Assembly (NCBI GenBank): GCA_963674665.2
Contig: CAXXPL010000009.1
Coordinates: forward strand, 868,001-932,000
Source of the DNA: G963674665 sp963674665
GTDB taxonomy: Bacteria; Desulfobacterota; Desulfovibrionia; Desulfovibrionales; Desulfovibrionaceae
Direction: 5' to 3'
DNA length: 64,000 nucleotides
Both the position numbers and the translations under genes were made by a program. Positions 44,919 to 52,218 of the stretch are shown here, in pieces. Position 1 is the stretch's first letter. Each line of letters begins with the position of its first letter. The notes beneath the pieces are model-generated. The model saw nothing but the letters and a program-made list of their open reading frames with translations, was not told the origin of the DNA and ran no database searches.

Positions 44919-45875
44919 TTATGTGGCCCGGGCCTGTGATACGGCTTCCATGACAATGGTGTTCCAGGGCATCTCCACCTGAGGCACATACCCCTGCCGC
45001 CGCGCGATTATGTCCAGGTGAATGAGACCCAGGGGCGCCAGCCTGTGGTCTATGGGGCTGACCTTGTCCCGGATGTCCCAGGTCAGAAGATAGTGTTTGC
45101 ATTGCTTGCAGAACTCCACCCGCTCCAGGTTTTGTTCCTCCACAAACAAATACTCCCTGTTTTCCTGCTCGTCGTGCCCGCAGGAAGGGCAGTGTGTCCG
45201 GCTGAAGCGCCAAGTGTGAGCACAGGACGAGCAGCAGAGCCAGCGCTGGGCCGAGCTGTTCTTCAGGAATTCGGTGGGTTCCTGCTCTCCGGGCTGGAGT
45301 ACCGACATGGAGGGCATGGAGCCGCAAACCGGGCAATTCCCCTTGTTCCAGAAGTTCCAGGGCACCTCGCGCAACTGGGGCGCCAGAGCCTCTGACACGT
45401 TTTCCAGTGCGGGCCTGGCCAGGGTCTCGAGCACGTAGCCGAGGACCGCGGGCAGCATGTCCAGTTGGTCCGCCAGGGCCGACAGGCCCCTCTCGTTCCC
45501 GGTCTCCAGGATTTCCCCGCACTGTTGCCTGAGGGTTTCGCTCACCAGGCCGTTGGCCAGGACCTCCAGGGCGGGGGCCAGAGGCGGAAAGGCCGTGGCC
45601 ATGGCCGGAAGCAGGGCGGTCGAGACTTTGTCCAGGTGATACTCGATCCTTAATCCGGCCTGCTCCAGCAGGGGAACTCCCTTGAGCAGGAGCTTCCTGT
45701 CCACCGTCACGGGGCTGATGTCCGGGGCCGGCAAGGTGGCCCTGCATTCCGCGATGGCCGCGTGGACGCCTCCGAAAGCCTTGAACAGGGATTCCAGGGC
45801 CGGCTTTTGCCGGGCCATGTCCTCGATGTACCTCTGTACCGCTTCGGCGTTACGATCCTTGGCAAGCGCTGTCAT
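44919..45875 (-). CDS. fdhE: Formate dehydrogenase accessory protein FdhE
   Basis: A 318-residue cytoplasmic protein needed for maturation of Tat-exported formate dehydrogenases. The C-terminal third contains the iron-binding zinc-ribbon-like cysteines characteristic of FdhE: CPVCGS (about 184), CCSSCAHTWRF, CPSCGHDE and CKQCKHYL. The N-terminal helical half is less conserved. In E. coli FdhE binds the catalytic subunit. It lies downstream of fdhAB on the same strand but is separated from fdhB by two hairpins, so it may be read at a lower level or from its own promoter. Confidence 0.93.
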   Translation of the reverse strand: MTALAKDRNAEAVQRYIEDMARQKPALESLFKAFGGVHAAIAECRATLPAPDISPVTVDRKLLLKGVPLLEQAGLRIEYHLDKVSTALLPAMATAFPPLAPALEVLANGLVSETLRQQCGEILETGNERGLSALADQLDMLPAVLGYVLETLARPALENVSEALAPQLREVPWNFWNKGNCPVCGSMPSMSVLQPGEQEPTEFLKNSSAQRWLCCSSCAHTWRFSRTHCPSCGHDEQENREYLFVEEQNLERVEFCKQCKHYLLTWDIRDKVSPIDHRLAPLGLIHLDIIARRQGYVPQVEMPWNTIVMEAVSQARAT

Positions 45876-45911
45876 TGAGAGCTCCGTTGGTAACGGTTTG
45901 AAGGATGATTG

Positions 45912-45947
45912 CCGGGGGGAACCCTTTTATATAAAGGTTCCTCCCGG
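45912..45947. terminator. Hairpin upstream of fdhE
   Basis: Imperfect arms starting CCGGGGGGAACCCTTTTA and ending AAAGGTTCCTCCCGG form a stable stem 37 bases before the fdhE start. Its place in the fdhB-fdhE gap suggests attenuation of read-through. Confidence 0.6.
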
Positions 45948-46003
45948 ACAACCCTCCTAAATATTTCAGTAAGTTGAGCTAGTAAAGTTTAGGAAGGGGG
46001 AGC

Positions 46004-46041
46004 GCGAGGGGGAAAACCCTTTTCAAAGGGTTTCCCCTCGC
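46004..46041. terminator. Hairpin after fdhB
   Basis: GCGAGGGGGAAAACCCTTTT pairs with AAAGGGTTTCCCCTCGC around a single C; T-rich sequence follows on the plus strand. It lies 40 bases after the fdhB stop and is part of the recurrent hairpin family. Confidence 0.7.
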
Positions 46042-46080
46042 ACTATTTTTATTTTCCTGGTCTTCTCCTCTTCTACGCTC

Positions 46081-46812
46081 CTATCCGCGCACGGCGTTGC
46101 GCACCGGGGAGGTGAGCTTGGCGAACAACTGCTGCCTGCTCAGGGGCGCGGGCGCCTTGGCTACTGCGTTTTCGGCGTATTTCTCGGGCGGGAAGGCCAG
46201 GAGGTAGATCACCGAGTCGAATTCCAGGTCGCCGAGGTTGGCTTCCGCGAACTCCTTTTTGACGTGCTCGAGGCGCTCCTTGGCCAGCTTGATCATGTCT
46301 TCGCGTTCGCCGAAGTTCATGGTGCCGGTGCAGCAGGTTTTCACGCACATGGGCACCAGGTCGTTCTGGACCCGGTCGATGCACATGTCGCATTTGACCA
46401 CCAGGCCGGAGGACGCGTCGCGCCTGGGGATGTTGTAGGGGCAGTCCGAGAGCATCTGCTCGAAGGCTTCCTTGGACAGCTCCTTGGTCTTTTCGGTGTA
46501 GACCACGGCGCCGGTTTTTTCGTCCTGGATGACCGCGCCTTCCACGTAGCTGTCCGCGGCCATCATGCACGGTGGATTGACGCAGTGGCGGCACTGATCC
46601 GGGAAGAAGTTCCAGCGGACCACACCCTCGTTGTCCTTGAACTCGCTGAAACGCACGAGTTTGAAGTTGTAGGGGTTGAGATCGGGCGGATTCTGGTGCG
46701 TACCCTGTTGCAGGGTCTTGTTGGCCTGCAGCTCGTGCCATTCCTTGCACGCGATCTGGCAGCCTCTGCAGGCGGTACACCTGGTGGTATCGATAAAGAA
46801 TGCCTTGGGCAT
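46081..46812 (-). CDS. fdhB: Formate dehydrogenase, iron-sulfur beta subunit
   Basis: A 243-residue ferredoxin-like subunit carrying four [4Fe-4S] clusters. The motifs are CTACRGCQIACK (C12, C15, C18, C22), CRHCVNPPC, and CDMCIDRVQN followed by PMCVKTC, with a last cysteine set near ALGL-type positions (DCPYN). It transfers electrons from the molybdopterin subunit to periplasmic cytochromes. It has no signal peptide or membrane anchor of its own and probably crosses the membrane with FdhA by the Tat route, as in soluble Desulfovibrio enzymes. AGGAGG precedes the ATG, 23 bases after fdhA. No cytochrome or membrane gamma subunit follows. Confidence 0.94.
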   Translation of the reverse strand: MPKAFFIDTTRCTACRGCQIACKEWHELQANKTLQQGTHQNPPDLNPYNFKLVRFSEFKDNEGVVRWNFFPDQCRHCVNPPCMMAADSYVEGAVIQDEKTGAVVYTEKTKELSKEAFEQMLSDCPYNIPRRDASSGLVVKCDMCIDRVQNDLVPMCVKTCCTGTMNFGEREDMIKLAKERLEHVKKEFAEANLGDLEFDSVIYLLAFPPEKYAENAVAKAPAPLSRQQLFAKLTSPVRNAVRG

Positions 46813-46835
46813 GTTGACCTCCTGTTGTGCCGTGA

Positions 46836-49800
46836 TCAGCGGGCCAGTTCGGTGACCTTGTCGGCCTTTCTGATATTGACCAGACAACACTTGTATTCGG
46901 GAATGCCGGTGTTGGAGTCGCCCACCGACGGGGTCAGCCTGTTGGTGGCGTCGCCGCATCCGGGGGTTGTCCAGCCGAAGCTGTATGGCATGCCGATTTC
47001 ATGGACCGTGCGACCCTGGATCTTGAACGGAGTCATGCGCACCGTGACCATTGCCACTGCCTCGACCTTGCCGCGGATGCTTTCGACGATGACCACGTCG
47101 CCGTTCTTGATACCCTTTTCCTCGGCCAGTTCGTGGCTCATCTCCACGTAGCTCTGGGGTTCGGCCTCGAGGAGGTTCGGGGTGTTGCGGGTCTCTGCGC
47201 CGCCGCACCAGTGCTCTGTCACGGCATAGGTGGTGAGCACGATGGGGTACTTGGGATCCGCCGGGGGCGCCAGCTTGTCCATGTCGCTCTCAACGAACTT
47301 GTAGCAGGGGCTGTTGAGCTGCTTGGAGAAGGCATGGCTCTTGACCGGGGTTTCCACGGGCTCGTAGTGCTCGGGGAAGGGGCCTTCCACGCGGCCCGGG
47401 CCGAACAGTTGGCCAAAGCCGTGGGTGTGCATGATGAAGGGGTACTTCCCTTTCTCGTGGGCCATGGGTGCCCAGCCGCCGTCCGGGGTGTCGCCAACCC
47501 ACTTCTTGCCGTCCCAGGAGATGACCGGCATGTCCGGGTTCCAGGGCTTGCCCTGGGGATCCACCGAGGCGCGGTTGTACAGGATGCGGCGGTTGACGGG
47601 CCAGGACCAGGAGAAGTTGGGGAACAGACCCAGCTTGGCATCCAGTTCGCTCTGGTTCAGGTCGCGGCGTTTGGCCTTGTTGCCTTCCTCTTCGGTGTAG
47701 CTGCCGCTGAAGAGCCAGTTGTAGCAGCCGGTGGAGCCGTCGTCGGCAAGGGCGGTGAAGCTGGGAACCTGCTGGCCCTTCTTGTAGGCCTTGTCGCCCA
47801 CCTTGCTGTCCGCGGTGAAGTAGCCGTTGTTCATTTTGGCTATGGCCTCGGGGTCGTACTTCTCGGGCCAGTTGAGGTTCACCAGGGGTTCTGGGAAGGC
47901 GCCGCCTTCCTTCTTGTACAGGTCCCTCACGCGGTTCATGATGTCCACCATCATGGCGCCCATGGTGCGGCATTCGCCGATGGGCTTGGCCGCCTCGTAG
48001 TGCCAGAGCAGCCAGCGGCCGCTGTTGGTGACGGAGCCGTCCTTCTCTGCACGCTGGGCCGAGGGCAGCAGGAAGACCTCGGTCTGGATCTGCTTGGGAT
48101 CCGCGCCCGGGCGCTTCCAGTTGTCGGAGGTTTCGGTGTGGTGGATCTCGCCGACCACCAGCCACTCGAGGTTGTCCATGGCCTTGCGGACCTTGTGGGT
48201 GTTGGGCACGCTCTGGCAGGGGTTGTGCGCGAACACGAAACCGCCCTTGATCTTCTCCTTGTACATCCTGTCATAGAAGAAGATGTAGGAGTAGTCCTCG
48301 CCCGGATCACACTTGGGCACCCAGTTGTAGCAGAAGTCGTTGTCCTTGGTGGCGGCGTCGCCGTACCAGGCCTTGAGCATGCTGACCACGTATTTGGGGC
48401 GGTACTGCCACCAGTTGGCGCTCTTGGGATCCTTGGACACAGGGGTGCAGGCCTTCAGGTATTTGTCCAGGCTGTCCTGTCCGGCCTTTGGTACGGGGTG
48501 GTAACCAGGGAGAATGTGCCAGAGGATGGCCATATCCGTGGAACCCTGAACGTTGGGCTCGCCGCGGAGGGCGTTGATGCCGCCACCGGCCACGCCGATG
48601 TTGCCGAGCAGCAGCTGCACCATGGCGCTGGTGCGGATGATCTGTACGCCGACGGTGTGCTGGGTCCAGCCCAGGGCATACATGACTGTCCCGGCCTTGT
48701 CCTTGACGCCCGTGGCGGCATAGGCCTCGTAGACCTTCATGATCTTGTCCTTGGGCACGCCCGTGGTCTCGGAGACGTTGTCCAGGGTGTAGCGGGAGTA
48801 GTGCTTTTTCAGGAGCTGGAACACGCAGTTGGGATCCTGCAGCGTCTCGTCACGCTTGGGGATGCCCTTGTCGTCCATCTGGAAGGTCCAGGTGCTCTTG
48901 TCATAGGTTCTGGACTTGGGATTGTAGCCCGTGAACAGACCGTCCTTAAACCCGAAGTCCTTGTTCACCAACAGGGGGGCGTTGGTGTAGTTGACAACGT
49001 AGTCCTTGAAGAACTTGTTATTGTTAATGATATAGTTGATCATGCCGCCCAGAAAGGCGATGTCCGTACCGGAGCGCAGGGGCACGTGGAAGTGGGCCCT
49101 GGCCGAGGTGCGGTTGAACACCGGGTCCACGTGCATGACCACCGCGCCCTTGGCCTTGGCCTTGAGCACCCACTTGAAGGAGATGGGGTGGTTCTCCGCT
49201 GCCTTGCCCCCCATGATAAGGATGGCGTTGGCGTTCTTGATGTCGATCCAATGGTTGGTCATGGCTCCGCGGCCGAAGGATTCGGCCAGGGCCGGGACCG
49301 TGGCGCTGTGGCAGATGCGGGCCTGGTGGTCCATGTTGACCACGCCTAGGGCGCGCAGCATCTGATGGTGCACGGCGCACTCCTCGTTGTCCATCTGCGA
49401 GGTGCCGGCCTGGAACACGGCCTCGAGCCTGTTGACCAGATCACCCTTGGCGTTCTTTTCCACGAAATATTTGTCGCGGGTGTCCTTGATGCGCCGCGCG
49501 ATGCGATCCAGCATCCAGTTCCAGTCCTTTTCCTCCCACTTGTCGCTGAAGGGGGCGCGGTACATGGGCTTGGTGATGCGGTGCCCACCGACGTGCATGC
49601 TCAGCATGGCGGCGCCCTTGGCGCACAGTGCGCCCTCGCTCACCGGGTAGTCCGGATCGCCTTCCGTGGAAATGATCTCTCCATCCTTTACGTGGACAAG
49701 GAAATTGCAACCACAGGAGCAAAACGGGCAGACAGAGATCGATTCCTTGGCCCCCTGGATCTTCAATCCCGCGGCGTAAGCCGAGGCCATTTTCATGTCC

Positions 49801-49876
49801 AACCGAGCTGTCCCAGTGTCAAGCCTACTACACCGGCACTGGTCAGCTTCAGGAATCCACGACGGGAACATTCCAT
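46836..49876 (-). CDS. fdhA: Formate dehydrogenase alpha subunit (Cys-type), apparent frameshift in Tat signal
   Basis: A molybdopterin oxidoreductase of about 1,010 residues: [4Fe-4S] motif CPFCSCGCNF, LCAKGAAM, the active-site segment ARICHSATV with a TGC cysteine codon (49311-49313) where FdnG-type enzymes carry selenocysteine, and the FGRGAMTNHWIDIKNANAILI signature region. The real start is the ATG at 49874-49876, 6 bases after AAGGAGGC. It encodes a Tat signal MECSRRGFLKLTSAGVVG, but that frame hits TGA after GQLGWT. The rest of the gene is in another frame, reading LDMKMASAYA-AGLK. One added base near 49801-49806 restores a normal signal with an AYA cleavage site. Either the copy is disrupted or a base is missing from the assembly. 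It lies upstream of fdhB. Confidence 0.92.
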
Positions 49877-50187
49877 ATCAGCCTCCTTGTAACGATAAAC
49901 AGTTTACCCATGATGGGAGTTCTTATCCAAAGGCGGGGTCGCCCTCAGTCCCTTGGGGGGAATGTGCATGACTCGATAATCTGTGTCAATTAAATAAATG
50001 CATAGTTTCAGTTAGTTATGTGTATTTTCTTTAGCATATATCCTGATGTGTCAATGATGTCCATGGCAATTCAGGCAAGTATTGTTTCGGTAAGAGTGTA
50101 ATATGATATTCTATAATACCGGCGCGGGCAGGTAAAATTTGTTGGGGACCGGATCCCCGGGTGGTCAGACGGCGAACTAGGCCCTGA
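49877..50187. other. fdhA upstream region
   Basis: A 311-base gap holding the fdhA ribosome-binding site (AAGGAGGC at 49881-49888) and a T/A-rich stretch around 49980-50130 that probably contains its promoter. The ModE-like gene ends at its far edge. I did not find a clear ModE palindrome or sigma-54 box. Confidence 0.3.
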
Positions 50188-50625
50188 TTATCCAGTTGCT
50201 CGTAAATCCTGGATTTTCCGCTCCAGCTCGGTGATTGCGCGTGCTTTGGGCAAAGGGGCATGGGCCTCGTCAAAACCAAGCACCTGCCAGGGAAAAATGG
50301 ATTTGGCCTGGTCAATGGCCTCCTGCTCCACCAGTTGGAACCAGAGCTTGAACAAGTCACGGTAACGGCGTCCCGCTTCGGAGAGCTGGCAACCGTCGCG
50401 TTTGCAGGTGGAGGTCTCGACGAGTTTCACCCCCAGGGCCTTTTCCGATGCCTGAAGTTTGCCCCAGGCGGCCCTGTAGGACATGCCGAGGCAGCGTGCG
50501 GCCTTGCGAAGGGAGCCGTGCTTTTCAATGAGGTCCAGAAGGAACACACGGCCAGACCCAAGAAGAGTGTCGTCATCGGATTCCAGCCAGAGGTGAATGC
50601 GGACAGTGGGGGGCTTTCTGGTCAT
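50188..50625 (-). CDS. ModE/TunR-like winged-helix regulator
   Basis: A 145-residue protein whose N-terminal half is the ModE DNA-binding domain (RIHLWLESDDDTLLGSGRVF, LLDLIEKHGSLRKAARCLGM, SYRAAWGKLQASEKALGVKLVE). The two molybdate-binding MOP/TOBE domains of E. coli ModE are missing; the rest is a short helical tail with LSEAGRRYRDLFKLWFQLVE. Short ModE-like proteins regulate molybdate or tungstate genes; a tungstate-responsive TunR of this type is known in Desulfovibrio vulgaris. The ATG at 50623-50625 has GAGGAGAGG. Sitting upstream of fdhA on the same strand, it may tune formate dehydrogenase or metal supply. It contains no visible metal-binding motif. Confidence 0.85.
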   Translation of the reverse strand: MTRKPPTVRIHLWLESDDDTLLGSGRVFLLDLIEKHGSLRKAARCLGMSYRAAWGKLQASEKALGVKLVETSTCKRDGCQLSEAGRRYRDLFKLWFQLVEQEAIDQAKSIFPWQVLGFDEAHAPLPKARAITELERKIQDLRATG

Positions 50626-51638
50626 CCTCTCCTCTTTCTGTGCTGCAACAGCCTTGCGCGATGAGCCGGAATGGATTTCCGGTCTGTTCGACATACTGTT
50701 CTGTTTGTGGGCGCAATATACTGTAGTGGGAGAGCTGCCTTCAAACCGCTCAAGAGAACTCATCAAGGATATTGCACAGTGGAGATGAAAATATGTTTAA
50801 TAAAGCACCAATGTTGTGCCAACAAAGACGTATTTGTCACTGCGATGACGACAGCATGCCACCATTGGTCCGTTCGATTGTGTCTTCTGTCGATCTATTG
50901 TGTATTGAACCGAAAATATGAATTTTTTTTTGAGCGAAGATGAAAGGGTCGAGGGGGGCTGACAAGAGCGAACTGTAATTATGCTTGTTTTAACTCCAAT
51001 ACTTCAAAATTGCAGTAATGAATTTAGAAGGTTGTATAATAGTATGCAAAACAGTATGAAATGGCTGCGTCAATCGCCATGTGTGATTAAAGTATGGCAT
51101 AGAGTTCGGTTTCATAAATGCTGCTCAAGTCTGTCACGCAGTTCGTCGCTGAAAAAGGTTAAAAGGATCATTGGAAAGGTGGTATTTTGCTTTAAGCATA
51201 GATAAGAATGATGGTAATAAATTGATAGAACCAATACTCACAGGCAGCTTGGAACCTGTGTAAGCATGTCAAGCTCACGCAACAAACCTTTATCGTGACA
51301 CTTTATTCCAAAAGGTAATCACACGAGCCTTTGTGGGTTTTGGGAACGAAATCCACAAATCCACATCTTTTTGCAAATTTCCGTGACAATGACAGCCAAC
51401 CGGTCATGGATTTTCAGCCTCCCCCGGGACACCACTCGGGAACCATCCACGCAAAGCCCCGCGCCAGACAATTTATCATTGAAATTTCAAGTGTTGAGAT
51501 GTGCGGGCAAGCACACTCCCTCGCGCAAAGGTTTCTCGCAAAATCCTGCGAACAGTATCCTTCCTCTGCATGCAAAGTTAATATGCTTATATTATTAAAT
51601 TAAATTTCCATTTCGCAAATTCCTCGCAACAGAATCCC
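50626..51638. other. Long AT-rich upstream region of the signalling cluster
   Basis: About 1 kb without a recognisable gene. 50767-51300 is AT-rich. The 300 bases before the sigma-54 promoter contain several copies of a TCGCAAA-type motif (near 51521, 51536, 51613, 51624), which could be activator sites. One frame (51331-51603) is open but has no ribosome-binding site and no known motif. Confidence 0.35.
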
Positions 51639-51654
51639 TGGAATGCTTCTTGCT
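51639..51654 (+). promoter_or_regulatory. Sigma-54 promoter of the signalling cluster
   Basis: TGGAATGCTTCTTGCT matches the -24/-12 consensus (TGGCACG-N4-TTGCW): GG and GC are exactly 10 bases apart, and 13 or 14 of the specified positions fit apart from C-to-A and C-to-T in the -24 box. It lies 117 bases before the first start codon. An enhancer-binding activator would be required. Confidence 0.7.
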
Positions 51655-51771
51655 CACCTTCAATTTCAACAGCCAGGCGAATCCTGTGCGGGCAGGACAC
51701 GCAACAGTGCATCACGGCGCGTTACCGCCTGGAGCGGTGAAGACATACATGAAGAACACGGAGGTGTGCGC

Positions 51772-52161
51772 ATGGCTCCCATCAAGATGCTGCTCGTGGA
51801 CGACGAGGTTGAGTTTCTGGACCTGCTTCGTAAAAGGCTGGCCAAAAGAAACGTGGAAGTGGTGGCGTTGGATTCCGGCGAGGAAGGTGTCCAGGCCGTC
51901 AAGGAGCATGACTTCGACGTGGTGGTGCTGGATGTGAAAATGCCGGGCATGAACGGATTGGAGTGTCTGCGTCACATCAAGATGATCGACCCGGCAATCG
52001 AGGTGATTATGCTCAGCGGCCATGCGGATCTGAAATTCGTGAATCAGGGAATGGAACTCGGCGCCTTTGACTATCTTATCAAACCGGTGGCCATCAACGA
52101 CCTGCTCTCCAAAATCACCGACGCTTACAGAAAGCGGCGCAATGTGGTTCAGGTCAGCTGA
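51772..52161 (+). CDS. Stand-alone response regulator, first gene of the cluster
   Basis: A 129-residue receiver with no output domain. D10-D11 form the acid pocket, D54 (VLDVKMPGMNG) is the phosphoacceptor, S82 is at the switch position and K104 (IKP) is conserved. The receiver is of the NtrC-like subtype (VIMLSGHAD). GGAGG precedes the ATG at 51772. It follows the sigma-54 promoter and lies 57 bases before the dikinase-like gene. Four such single-domain receivers occur in this cluster, which suggests a branched phosphorelay with outputs elsewhere. Confidence 0.9.
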   Translation: MAPIKMLLVDDEVEFLDLLRKRLAKRNVEVVALDSGEEGVQAVKEHDFDVVVLDVKMPGMNGLECLRHIKMIDPAIEVIMLSGHADLKFVNQGMELGAFDYLIKPVAINDLLSKITDAYRKRRNVVQVS

Positions 52162-52218
52162 TCAGACCCAAAACAGGGGCAATGGGAAGAAATCGGGGCA
52201 AGCGAGAGGGAAAGGCAC

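Noticed and set aside
47001..49349. 782-codon open frame on the plus strand opposite fdhA
   Set aside because: It shadows a confidently identified enzyme gene; no ribosome-binding site or conserved motif supports it.
46836..49871. Selenocysteine in FdhA
   Set aside because: The active-site codon reads TGC (Cys). The TGA met after the Tat signal is in a different position and frame, so it is not a Sec codon.
51331..51603. 90-codon plus-strand frame before the sigma-54 promoter
   Set aside because: It occupies the expected activator-binding region, lacks a ribosome-binding site and has no motif.
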